A DNA stretch of 64,000 nucleotides from Patiria pectinifera. Lineage: Eukaryota > Echinodermata > Asteroidea > Valvatida > Asterinidae. Both the position numbers and the translations under genes were made by a program. The notes beneath the pieces are model-generated. The model worked only from the letters and a program-made list of their open reading frames with translations, searched no databases and had not been told where the DNA came from. Location: NCBI GenBank assembly GCA_029964075.1, contig CM057135.1, forward strand, positions 31,175,366 to 31,239,365, given 5' to 3'. Shown piece by piece: positions 28,206-40,200 of the stretch (positions are counted from its first letter, which is position 1; every line of letters starts with the position of its first letter).

Positions 28206-30519
28206 ATTTAGTCTAGTATGAGAGTCTGAATATAAACCTGCACACGTATGTAAACTTTCACAGAAAGTTGGCCCGATGGCAATGAATTGCTTAGTGTTTC
28301 ATCCTGGTTAAAATGATAACTAATAGGAAGCTCATCCTCTGGCTGTTATCCCACTGGAATTAGTTTTGTGATAATAAAATAAGGAAAGTCACAGAACTTT
28401 GATAAGGGAATAACGTCCGGTGGGAACATGGCTTAGCAATGAAAGAAATTAAGCCACAAGATCTCTGCTTATCCATTCTTCATTTCAAAGAGAAGTAGAA
28501 AGGATTTCCCAATAAATGGCAATTTTTATATTAAATTTAAAGGTTCACTATCCTGGTGATGTGCTTTGAATTTGCTTTTGAACCCCCCCCCCCCCCCCGA
28601 AAAAAAAGGACCTGGAGACTGGAGTCAAGGGAACGATCACAAATTAGCGGGAATCGACTAACAGCAATGGATTTGAAGAACCTCCAAGAGTCTCTAACAT
28701 GGGTGTCTGCTTCAAGAAGTTTCCCCTTAAGTGTGTAGCGTGAAGTTTAAAATGTAGAAATGGAACTTATGAGTGCCTGCAACATCTTTACAGGTGGCCC
28801 CTGGGCCCAGACATGGAGTGAATAAACAGTCAGAACAGAACAAATGAGAATGTGCCCTTCCTTTGCATATCACTCCAGATTGAACCTGCGTGCCTCTCCC
28901 CCTTCCCCGAAGACACCCTTTCAGAAGGCCAGTTCACCGCCCCTGTCTCCGCCCTTCTTCTTGATGCCATCCCCCTCCCCCCTCTAACATAGTTAAATGT
29001 TTTCACTGGACAGGTGTTCATTCATTGGGAGTGGAAAAATGTATGGAGCTTGATTACCCACAATTTCTACAATTTTTTTTCTCAGAAGCGGAGTACAGAG
29101 CATTCGGTAATAAGAATTAATGAACAATTTTCGACACCATTAATCAAATGAAATTTTCACCAAAAGACCAATGTTCGATTGTCCACGGGTACCCAAAACC
29201 CAGTTCTTATAAAAATGAGCCCAACTACCAGTAGATTTGAAGTCCTTAATGGTTAACTCAATACATGTATTTAGAATTGAGACATCCACAATCATGGAGG
29301 TAAAACGCATTCTAGATCAGTTCCGGTGATGCTTATGCTTGTTTTCCGTCAGTCCCCGCTGGACTGACCTCTCATGTCTCAACCTTGGTCAGTACAAAGA
29401 CCCCACTATAGCCCCAAGCAATGCCCACCACTGACCATTCATAACATTCAGAATGACCACTAGACATTAACAACATGCAACTCACGTAACAATGAATCCA
29501 GAAATCAATGTTGGCTGTCACTGTGCCAAGGCGCTAATGATCAAAGAAAGTCAGACTTGCCGAGGTGATAAAACCTTTCTTCCAAATTTTGCAGTTTCTT
29601 TTTGTTTGCAGTACCTGTATCAGGGGAATTTAGGGGTGCTAATTCGATAATCTCACAACAATGGTTGGGAATTTGGGAAACTAATACGTATTGAAAATTG
29701 AATTCTTTTCAAGGTATTTTCCAAATACCGGAAAGTCAAAAAAAAAGAAGGGAAAACATAGTGTGATATGTTCCTGACTTTACTAGCATACAGATGTTTG
29801 AGTGGTTTTAACCAAGGCCAGCTGTTACATTGATTTCTAAGATAATGCTGTATGTTTACTGGAGAGGAAGTAACGACATATTATTTTATCTGCTCTGTGA
29901 TAAGTTTCAAGGTAACTTCCTACTGAAACTAAACCACAATGGCTATTACCTAAACTTATGCTGCTGTAAAGTTTAGCAAGGTAACTTAGAAAAAAAACCA
30001 CTGCCAAATGTCAACCTTTGTGGACAATTAAGCAATGTTTACTTTCACTTCATAATGTATAATTTATAAGTTGTATAGTTTTAATATGAACAAGTTCCAG
30101 CAGGAAATAACCCCACACAGATATGTAACGTCAAGTGAAAATGAAACTATTTTAAAAAAATAATATTATTTTTAAATCTAGCAATTACATGCACCGTACT
30201 TGAACTTGCACTGAGCAGAAACTACTAATTGCATCAATATGAGGAAAATACAAGTACAAAAAACTCTCAATTTCCACTATTTCTTCAGCCAGACATGAAT
30301 ACAAGTAAAAAAAAATATAAAAAAATACAAGCAATGTTTTCTGATGACACCATGGACAAATAAGTTGCGTGTCCCAACTTTTCCTTTGAAGTTTCCTTGA
30401 TATTCAAATCCAATAATATCCAACAACAAACCAATTAGTTTGGAGAGCCCCTCGACAGAAACTTGTTTCTTTTGGGTAATCCTGCGGGAGCTTTTTGGGT
30501 GTTGTTTTCTGTTATGTTT
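28206..30519. other. No gene recognised; probable start of a long intron at the right
   Basis: Contains a run of about 17 C near 28583-28599. It lies downstream of the splice donor at 30710 on the minus strand, so it is expected to be intron of that gene. Confidence 0.5.
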
Positions 30520-30612
30520 ACTACTCAGTGTTATTTGTACATGTAATTGTTTTGTCTATGATTCACTGTTTGTAATATCCCGGAAAATGAAATAAATACT
30601 AAATACTAAAGG
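30520..30612 (+). mobile_element. Possible 3' tail of a non-LTR retrotransposon
   Basis: The stretch ends in an AAATAAATACTAAATACTAAA-like tail of short repeats after a T-rich segment, a form common at the 3' ends of CR1/L2-type LINEs. No reverse-transcriptase sequence lies next to it, so this is only a suggestion. Confidence 0.3.
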
Positions 30613-30710
30613 GACATCAATCATTAGCACATCCCTAAAAACCATTTGGTTGAATTTTCTACACATTAAGGATGGCTAAGAATAAGAGGGAAATAAAAAA
30701 AAGAGCTTAC

Positions 30711-31739
30711 CTCTGGGTTCCAGAGTGAAGTGACAGTGGGTGTGGTAGCCTGTGGTTTGGACTTGGTTCTCCAAATCTTCTTTGGCATGAACTTGCTACT
30801 CGGCGAGCTACTCTGCCGACCTTTTTGCATAACTGTAGGAGAAGAAGGTGGAGAGAACGTGTCATTGAAACCCCCTTCATCACTACTAGTATGATCAGGA
30901 CTGCTAGGCACGCCTGAAAGCGATTGCTCCGAACTGCTCGTTGACTTGCGTTCTCGTGGACTTGAAGGTCCTGATGAGGATGAACGACTCCCAGATAGAA
31001 CACTGGATGCAAGTTTCTGGAAATAGTTGATCCTGCGTTTGGTAGCCGGTGATGGCGCTGCTTTAGTAGCACTGATAACTTGGAGCGTGTCGCTTCCACT
31101 CGGAGGCTGTAGACTATTCTGGGAGTCGCCGCCATTTGCACTCTGATAGCCAAAATCAAATGATTTGGCCGTGCGTAGCGGAGGCCTGCCTAGATTGCTG
31201 TTAGTTATTTTGTCTTGAAGAGCTTGTACACTACTTGCAGAGGAATCAAACGTTTCCTGACGTTGCAATCGACGGGGTTCAGGAAACCGGTCTGTTTCAT
31301 CCTCTCGATCAAGACTGCGAGACTCACGGAGAAATTTATGGGGTCCCGTTGGCGAGGAATCTCCAGACAAACTCACAACTGGCTTGGGTTTGGGTCGTTG
31401 CAATAGCTTACTTGTGCTAGAACTTGTTGTACACACGGTATAGCCAATCTTTTTGGAGCCAGGGCCGATCAGGTCAAATTTAAACACTTGGTCTGTTTTA
31501 GGGCTCATGTCAGGAGAATTGTAAAAACTTGAGCTCTGTGAATCTGAGGACCTGCTCAATTTCTTAGCAGTTTTCGACATGTTGGGGAGACTACTGCCCA
31601 CATCACCCATATAGAATGACAGACTCGAATCCTCTCCCTTGCCTGTCTTAGAGGTCAAAGGTCGGCGATCCCGTCCACTGTCCATACTAGACAGGGAGCT
31701 GGTGACTAGGACGTCTCGGTTATGACCAGCGACACTCAT
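30711..31739 (-). CDS. Large first coding exon of a serine-rich, disordered signalling protein (possibly an ARHGAP6/36-type RhoGAP)
   Basis: The exon encodes 343 residues from an ATG at 31739-31737 (A at -3), after an in-frame TGA at 31785-31787, to a codon-complete GAG followed by the consensus donor GTAAGC at 30710. The protein is very rich in Ser, Pro, Lys and Arg and has no membrane segment. Several basophilic-kinase or 14-3-3-like sites are visible: RESRSLD, RLQRQETFD and RTAKSFDFG. SPSSP-type clusters follow residue 240. The end (MPKKIWRTKSK ... SLWNPE) is a conserved-looking island. From memory, ARHGAP6-type RhoGAPs also have a long Ser-rich first exon ending just after an aromatic-rich WKSEG-like motif, which makes this family a tentative candidate. 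No RhoGAP domain lies in the window, so the rest would be beyond a long intron running left. It is clearly coding; its identity is uncertain. Confidence 0.85.
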
Positions 31740-33384
31740 TATGATCACTTGATGAAATTTACAGTGAAGGAAACAAGCAAAGTTTCATGAGTGCAAGTAC
31801 AAAATGTCTTCAACTACAGATTAAAAGCAAAGCATCCTATAGCAAAAGGTATTTATAAGATTTGCTGACACTATACGGTAAAAAAGTTGGTTCATTTTAA
31901 CAATGGCTTTACACAGCAGGGGTTTTCCACCAGAAAAGACTTGGCAGAGGACGTTACAAAATCTCCTCACATCTGGTGCTGAATAATGGGATTAAAACTG
32001 CCAAAAGCTGTTTGCCTTCAGGACAAAAAAAAGAAGTGTCCGAACAATACACGGCTGGAAATCCACTACGACACTGGTCAGTGACTACATCAACTCCCAC
32101 CCAACAGGAACTACATGACTAAGCATCTATTGCGACTGTGAGATCCCAAAACACCAGCAAAAATTTACACTTAGCCAGTAAGAATTCAACAATCCTGACC
32201 AGCAGTTTCCTTTATATACTGGAGGTGCAGCTCACGTCCTGACGGGCCCAAAGGAAAGACTGTGAAATTCCGATGGTCCGGTTGGCCGGTTCAGTTGTTG
32301 AGCGGTCGTAACCAGCGCGCCGATTGACGGCAGGCAGGACTAGGACAAGACGAAAAAGCCAGCTCCGGATCCTCGGAAAATGACGGAGAAAAGTATCCAC
32401 CCAAAATTCATCACATCTTTCCGCACAAGTCTCACTCTTATATATACAGGAAAATCTAACCAAATACGGACGAATGTAGAGGAATACACTAGTCACGACG
32501 AAGTGTAGAAAAAGCTGAGAAATCTTAAAATCTGCACAACATTCCAGCAGACGACGCCAAACTATAAAGTTTGCATCGCGAGTTGACAAACCAAGTATTT
32601 ACCACATGGTTTTTATTATCTTTTTTGACAACTGTGGACGATCCCATTAGTAATAGGTAATGACATATTAAGATGTTTCATTGTGGAATAAGTAAATCAA
32701 ACCACAATTACACAATCTATGTATAAAACTAACTATATTCACGTATCATTTCTAAAAATGGTCATACTGAGGTATTTGTATGACATTTTTTTCCTTTCCA
32801 GGGATTTGTACGTATGCACCTCTCAGAAAGTCAAACCAATCACCCCTATAGTATAATGGAAGTATTATCACGAAGCGCAATAATGCGATTGAGGGCGTAC
32901 TTCATGAAAATAAATGATTTTTTGACCGGTTTTACAAAAACTCAACGAGAGGGGGCGCTAAAGCGATTAGCTGGACACCATCACTGATCTCCATCGGCGA
33001 AATAGGATGAGAGATTTACATGGGAAAATTGTTGAAGACAAGTAAACTGCATCCTAACTTTTGGTGAATTTTGAAGTCATTTTAAGAAAAAATTGTTACA
33101 TTTGATATTTCTGTATTTTTATTCCTTCTTTCTTTTTCAGTTGTCGACATCGATTTTTCTACTTTTTTTGGTCACAACTTAATAATTATTGTCTCTGCTG
33201 TAGTAGTTTGTGCTTACATCGAGTAGGCTGAATTCTCCCTTTGAAATAATTCCTGCTAATCACTTCTTTTGCAAACAAAGCACATTCTCCATCACATGAT
33301 AATGATATCGAGGTAAACCAAACATGACGGACTCCGAAGCAATCAACAAAGAGAAAAAGATTGTCTACACAAACATCACTTAAT
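31740..33384. other. 5' flank and leader region of the serine-rich gene
   Basis: Upstream of the ATG at 31739 on the minus strand. The minus-strand open stretch 32212-32589 has no recognisable product and may be leader or promoter sequence. On the plus strand an ATG in fair context at 33324 opens only 19 codons. No TATA box or initiator is clear. Confidence 0.4.
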
Positions 33385-34234
33385 CAATGTGGGGTTGGGG
33401 CTGGGGGCTGGGGGGTGGAACATTTCACGGGGGGGCGTCATGTAGGGGCGTCAATCGCTTCTCAAAAGTGGGGGGAACATACCTTGATCAGAACTGATGC
33501 GAGCGCGAAGCGCGAAGCCCTTACGGCGTGGGGGTTCGGGGCCCGCTTAAGGGCCCCGAAAAAATTGGATTCTAGATGTTCTGTGGTGTGATCTGAAGCA
33601 ATTTCTTACCACTTTCCTCCATGCTTTAACTAATATTTTCTTAGCAAAAGATAATTATTTGAACATCGTTTTCGAGGTTGGAGTCATTGAATCAGCTATC
33701 GGTATTCTAAGCTATAGGCGTGGGGTTCGGGGCCCGCTTAAGGGCCCCGAAAAAATTGGATTCTCGATGCTCTGTTGTGTGATCTGAGGCAATTTTTTAC
33801 CACTTTAACCAATAATTATCTTAGCACAAAAGATAATAATTGAAACATAATTTTCGAGGTTTTCTCAGCTAAAGGCATAAGAAATTTTTTGAACATTGTT
33901 TTCGAGGTTGGAGTCATTGAATCAGCTACCAGAATTCTGAGCTATAGGCGTGGGGTTCGGGGCCCGCTCAAGGGCCCCGAAAAACTTTGGATTCTAAATG
34001 CTCTGTGGTGCTATCTGAGGCAATGCCGGTTGTCAGCTTACTGGTCCGCGGTCGCCGGTCGAAGGGTAGTTTCTCAGTGGTCATCATGTGGATCATTCGC
34101 GACTATTTAGATTTAGATCAATGATAATTTGTTTAGAAACTCAAAATCTCAGGGGGGGGGGCGACTGGGGGGAGGGGACAAGGTTTCATGGGGGGGTCGC
34201 CCCCCCACGCCCCCCCCTGTGGCTACGCCACTGA
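33385..34234. repeat. G-rich tandem repeat island with a transposon-like right end
   Basis: Three copies of a unit containing the palindrome-like GGGGCCCGCTTAAGGGCCCC start near 33525, 33717 and 33947 (spacings 192 and 230 bases). The third copy breaks off after about 80 bases. The third has CTCAA in place of CTTAA. Long G and C tracts lie on both sides. The right edge ends in the complement of CAGTGGCGTAGCCACAGGGG, which resembles a hAT-type terminus, but no matching left end was found, so the element is probably truncated or composite. Confidence 0.75.
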
Positions 34235-34581
34235 AGATATTATATCTCAAACGCCGATAAATCACTCTTTTCACTTGATATTTACATGAATTTTGAGCGA
34301 CGGTAAAATATAGTCTACTTCGATCAGAAAATGTGACTCAATAAATTGCACATCAACATTGTACAGAAAGACCGTAGAGGGCGCTATTCAATTCTTTGTG
34401 CTGAACTGAGTCGGATAAGTCGGTCAAGCAAAACATTTGTTTTTCTCAGTGAATTCCGACGCAGTCTCGGAACAATAAATTATTTATCTTTGAAAATAAA
34501 AACCAATAAAAGGAAGGAAGTCCTTTATAGTTTGAACCAAAACACACCACCTTATTGAATCTCTAAAATTAGGCTAGCTAA

Positions 34582-34966
34582 GGCCAAAAAAATAAAAATA
34601 AGTCGGTTTCTGGTCAGCGCGCGCATCGATTTTAATCATGCGCGTCGATCTTTTTTTTTCTCCAAAATGTTCCGCGGTAGCTCCAACAGCGCCCTCTATT
34701 TCCGCACCTCCTCAATTTTTTTTTACCAAAGAGCACCAAGGAATTGGAAATTGCACCAAGGCAAATGATCGAAAGCACCAAGGCAAATTATGGAGGACAC
34801 CAATGTACATGAGGACACCAAAAAAGCAAAATAGTACCCACCTTGTCTGTACAATCCAAGCTTGAAGAAAAAAAGAAAAAAAAAAAAAAAAAAAAAGCCG
34901 CGTGGCCGCGTCAATTCCGGACGTTTGGTCTGACCAGAGACCCAATATTTTTTTTTGTTTTTGGCC
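34582..34966. mobile_element. PIF/Harbinger-like MITE, copy 2
   Basis: This is the same family and orientation as 27074-27435, highly similar along its length, and flanked by the 3-bp duplication TAA (34579-34581 and 34967-34969). The extra length is mostly in an A-rich tract. The high similarity suggests recent activity. Confidence 0.85.
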
Positions 34967-34969
34967 TAA

Positions 34970-35026
34970 CCGACATTCAATCAATTTTGTACTTTATGTG
35001 GAAAATAAAGTGAAGTGAAGTGAAAA
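34970..35026 (+). mobile_element. Possible 3' tail of a non-LTR retrotransposon or SINE
   Basis: A segment with TTTATGTGGAAAATAAA followed by three GTGAA repeats directly abuts the MITE at 34582-34966. Tails of short repeats after an AATAAA-like word are typical of non-LTR elements. No body of such an element is visible. Confidence 0.3.
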
Positions 35027-36844
35027 TTGAAACGTTTAGGCGGGCCCGTTACAATCAAAGATCGGACTGTAACGTTTAACCTTCATGCCACCAGTGCTAC
35101 CGAACCAGCTCGCTACCATAATGTGCTCTAAAATCAGGAAAGTTCCATTTATGCGAGGCAAAAGTTAAAGATGCATTTTCGAGTAACACCTCGAACAACA
35201 ATTTTTTTTCAACTGCTATTTTCCTAGAAACATAGAAATTATTCACTATTGAATGAGACGTCCAACGAAAAAAAGCCACCGACGTTTTATTATTGAATTA
35301 TTTCTTCACAATTATTAGCTGCCAGACAATAATTGGGCTCTCGCAAACGCGCAGGACTGGTTCATTTGTGCGCAAAATAAAATACCTCTTTCAAAAATGA
35401 AGAAGTTTTTCGTCAAAACAAAACAGTGAAATTGATCATTCTTTAAGAGAAAAAAATAATACATGTTTTAAGAGCATAGGGCATCCCTTTTTTTTCAAGT
35501 GTTTATCTGTGACAGGAATCACTGATTGAAAAAGTGAACGGCGACAGTTTACTTTTTTAGAAAATATTTAAGGTTTTTAATGGAAGTGAAGAATGCGCTC
35601 GCCTGGCAAGTAAGAGGGGAGATCTAGATATGCCTGAAAAAAATCCAGCAATAGGGGAAAAACAGCCATTTGATCAAAGTCAAGGTGGGTAGTGGTATTT
35701 ATTTACATGTAGTCTCATGGCGTTTGGAGTTTGTCGTGGTGATTTAAATATCGAGAAAAATTTCGTTCATCAAAAAAAGTATTTCTTTTCTGCGTTGACC
35801 TGATCGTTTCGCCCAATTCGTCAAAATTTCAACTTGAAATGATTCAGAATTAATATCAAGATCTAAGACTAGGGATATCGCGTCCGTTCAACCGGGCCCG
35901 AGGTGACGTCACCAATGACCGTGAACATCATGGTCATTGACAAGATTTGACCTTTGGATGATGAGGCGACAATAAACTGATCAAGTATGGAGAGAAAAGT
36001 ATATGATGGTGATAATGGTGATGGCAACGGTGTTACTGTAGTGGAGTTTTAAATCATAGGCGATAGCGGACGTCATCATGGAGATGCTGGTGGTGGGCAT
36101 GTTGATTATTATGAAAACGATGACGCTTATGATCATCACCTTATCAAGTTGCTGATCTCAAACAGATCAATCGAAAACGTAAAACCCAGTAATCATTTCT
36201 AGGTAGTTATACACACACCAAAAGAAGTAAAAATTAAAAACAAAATACAAAAAATGGGTATTTTCAGTCTATACAATAATATGTAGCATAATATGTAGCG
36301 AGTGAGAAATCCATGAGCGGGTTGCTTACAGTTCACTGGCGTCATAAGACACGATCTTTCCTTTTGTTCCGCTGCATCTATTCCTCACTACACTGTGACA
36401 GTTCAAGGTGCGATGCTGCTGATGGATTCTCAAAGGATAAGATGAGCGATTTGGGGTGAAGGATGGACGAGGGTGGCAAGACAAGTGTGGAATTGTCTGT
36501 CAAGTGACCAGAACCTTAACGAGGGAGACTTAAAGACATCGTGAACATATGTGTATTGTCACAAACCTGTTAATTTAAAAAGTTTTTTTCAGAAGATTTA
36601 ACTTGGTGCTGAGTCCATTATTATGCCGAGACTTCGTAGTGGCGGATATGGTGTTGTTGTTTTTTGTTGGGGGGGGGGGGGTTGTTTGGGGGTTACAACC
36701 CCGTTCAGATGCGTGACTAATGTAATGATTCTATTAGAATAATATATGGAATGCTAAAGTTCCTACATTTATTCTCAAATTGCCCTAGAATGCAGGATAA
36801 AAGTATCGTGGATTTCAACATTTTCCGGGCGGATGTTCCCGTAC
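35027..36844. other. No gene recognised
   Basis: AT-rich sequence with GAT-rich simple sequence near 35990-36130, a CRE octamer at 35904 and a run of G near 36671-36680. Confidence 0.55.
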
Positions 36845-36852
36845 CCGCCTAG

Positions 36853-37235
36853 CAGGCGCGGTTCTACGGGGGGGCTGGGGGGGCTGTAGCCCCCCCAATT
36901 TTTTTGTCTAGCCCCCCCAAAATAAATTCCGTAAAAAAATAAAATTGCATTAGCAAAAAGAAGGATTGTGATGTACATGCGAACGGTCTCCCCCTAGAGA
37001 AGAAATAGTCGTGACAAGGGTGCATTAGATAATATAGTGTGAATGATTTTAGGATTTTATTGGCGCTCCCCATTGAAAATATGGCATGAGCCCCCCCCCC
37101 CCCACTTATTGATTTTCGGAGGCCAAAGTATCTGGAAAAAATAACCGGTCTACATTTCAGCACGCATCCCTGAAAATTTTTTTTGGATCCACCGTGCTAG
37201 CCCCCCCAAAAAATTTGGTTCTAGAACCGCGCCTG
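36853..37235. mobile_element. hAT-like non-autonomous element, second family
   Basis: This 383-bp element has 14-bp perfect inverted ends CAGGCGCGGTTCTA and an exact 8-bp target duplication CCGCCTAG at 36845-36852 and 37236-37243. The subterminal regions hold several AGCCCCCCC blocks. No transposase is present. Confidence 0.88.
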
Positions 37236-37243
37236 CCGCCTAG

Positions 37244-40200
37244 CATAGTAGGGTGTGTATTCGTCACACCATCACTAACTACCACCGTCATATCAGCCCC
37301 CGGCTCCCGCTTCCTGAAAGCTAGATCCCCCCTACTTCGCTTACCTCATACTGTGGCATAAGGGAAGGACTGGTAGTTATTAAGATTAAAAGTTCCAAGT
37401 TATCCTGAGAAAACGGCGTAGAAAACGGTACAAAAGTTGCAGAAAATACACGAGGGAAAGTGGGACTCCATAAAGCAATAATCTACACTTGGTAATTAAG
37501 GGTGAAAAGGAAGGACGAGTATTCATAAACGGCCAGGGCACGGGGAGGCATACATGTAGTCAAGCCAAGAAACAATCGGGCAAGAAAGGGAGCCGAGCTA
37601 ATCAGAGTATTCAAGTATTTCAAAGCAACTGCGAGATACTCCATAATTTTTACCAAATCAAATGGATACGAAGAGACCCATGAACGTTACGAGAGCACGA
37701 CTCCTTTGAATAAGTCATCAAGTACGGACAAGTCGGTCATCTATTTCATAAGAAACTTCTGTCAACACAATCTGGTTTACCCTTCTCAAGCACTCTTCAA
37801 ATGAGCAACGTCCGTAAAGATAAAACATGAAAGGCCAACACATCTGGACACCTTTACCAAACCAAATTGGTTAAATATAGTATAAATAATAACTAACCAT
37901 CACATATCTGCAACAGCATCATCGAGGCATCGGATATGATCGTGTGGTCCCGAATTCTCATTCGGGGCCCCTCTGTAGACTCTCCTCAAGCCACTCTTGA
38001 TGTTCTCTGGACACACCCTCCGCGCACACCCATCACATCGTCAATTCATCCCAGCATTCTGCCGAATACTGGACGGCTTTTGCCGCCATATGGCAGCTCT
38101 CCCCAAATTGGGGTTTTTATCCAGATATGCAGAAACGATACTTGTTTTCCCCAAGTCCAGTCAGCTTGTTGACTGTGCAGTGTGTAGCCAATGCAAATCT
38201 ATATATCTCCCCAAATGTTGTTTTGCCAACACGTGTGCGTCATTCGCTGGCTTTGGACAATTTTCAAGCAAACGTGTATTTTGTGCCACGACGTCTTTGG
38301 AATATTCAACCAGTACATGGTGGGAAGGCAAACAATAATCAATACGAGGCGATTGTGTGTAATTACGAATAAAAGCATTGCAATTTGCTGTTTGCATTTT
38401 CTCTAGCTTGCAATGATCACAGAGGTGCTCCATCTACACGTTGATAAAAGTTATTCAAATTAAGAAGCCTGACACGAGGTCGCTTCGGCGTCGCGTCTAT
38501 CTCAGGTCATTTTCTATGTCGGTTAAATTGCAGGACTGACGTCACGACGGATTCCGCATTAATTAGTATTCCCCACACCTTCCCAAAGGTCGATCATGAA
38601 GACCGTGCGCAACAGCCAATGGTACACGGGGAGACGGACCATTTCTCCCCGGCCAAGCTAGTCTGTTGACATCGGTGCGGGATTTTCTTGCGGTCGTGTG
38701 AGTGGCTAAACATAGCTCCTGATTACTTTTGCACTGACTGAGCCTGCAGCTCTCATGAGTAAGTCAAGAATTGAGGAGGCTGCTTTTGCTTCACGTAAAT
38801 CTCACTATTAGAATCAGCACAAAAGGTAAAGTGAGACGCAGCAAATTATGAAAGGCGTCTTTCAGTTTTTAGATACCCACTAAAGAAAAACATCCGAACG
38901 TAGTAAGTGAATCCTTCATTTCAATTGAATATAGCTTGTTACATTTACCTGACTATTGTGATGACAGGTTTTAGCCCCCAGTAATGTTCGAAATACATTT
39001 AACTGTTTGGTAAACATTAGTCGTTCTGAAGGCAATATTTCACACCAAAATCAAACGCCATGATCCAAAGATATACTCAACAACAACATCCGTCCTTGGT
39101 AAAAAAAAATGCCACTTTGCCTGCTGCACTGCTTTGCCATAAATCCATTCGTGTTACAAATTATCCGTAGCAGAAACTACAATAAATCAGGTTACCATGA
39201 CAATCCAAACAGCACGGCTAGCTTTATGCAAATCAATAATGACGTCACGACTACTGGACATGCTGTATGGTATCCAGACGACGTCGACACTGGAATTAAT
39301 ATCCTTTGTTTGGTAACCTGACTCAGGATTTTGTTTTTACAAAATGTCTCAAGGATAATAATTATATTACATACATCATTCAAAATTGTCACTCGTGCTT
39401 GTAATAACGTTGTTTAATTTCCAGTCACTTAATGTCAAAATACTACTTTCTAGACTTTGAAGGTACTGCATGGCGTAGAGATAAAAGGATTAAACCCGAC
39501 AGTTTTGAAAACCATCTCAAGGATTATTTAATTACACTTATTTCATTAAAACGCATATACTTGTGTAATTGACACTCGTCAATAAAACTGCGTCCGTCCT
39601 ATGAATTTTGTTTTTAGGACGACGTCAACTCATAACTTAATGGTTGCGAAAACAGAGGCACACAATATTATAAATAAATTTTAATCAAAAACCTCAAATG
39701 TGATTAACAACCACACATAGTATTTTACGTTCCGTCATTTATGTGAAGCGTTTCAAGTAAGCCTGACGTTATTAGCCTTTGACATTAAGAAAAACACCGA
39801 CTTTAATTGCACGACAAGCAATTACACGTACAATTTTAATTGACGATCCTGTTTTCCGTCCAGGCAGCAGACTTAATCGAACTTGATCTCTGTCGAGACT
39901 GGAATACGGGTAAACTCCAACCACCCCCCCCTCCTCTGGTCTAGCTTGTCACGAGGCTCACTGCGTCATTTCCCGCACAGTGTTACGTCACAAGACGCAA
40001 ACAAGCCGGTGATTACCCGGTTCGTTTTCAGCACAGCGCGCTATTAGCGCTGAGCGCTGTCCATCAGGCAGATATCTCCTACGGCGATATCCATGCAATA
40101 GCAATGCCCTGGATGGCAAAAAAATGAAATCATACCAAATCCGAGCCGAGATAGTATACGGAGGAGCCATGCAGCGATAATGCACAGCCTGAGTCCATGC

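Noticed and set aside
30666-30710. Continuation of the serine-rich frame past SLWNPE to a stop
   Set aside because: The sequence changes to a GTAAGC donor followed by a T-rich intron start, so the last 14 in-frame codons are intronic.
33324-33380. Short plus-strand frame MTDSEAINKEKK in fair start context
   Set aside because: It stops after 19 codons and no convincing donor was found within it.
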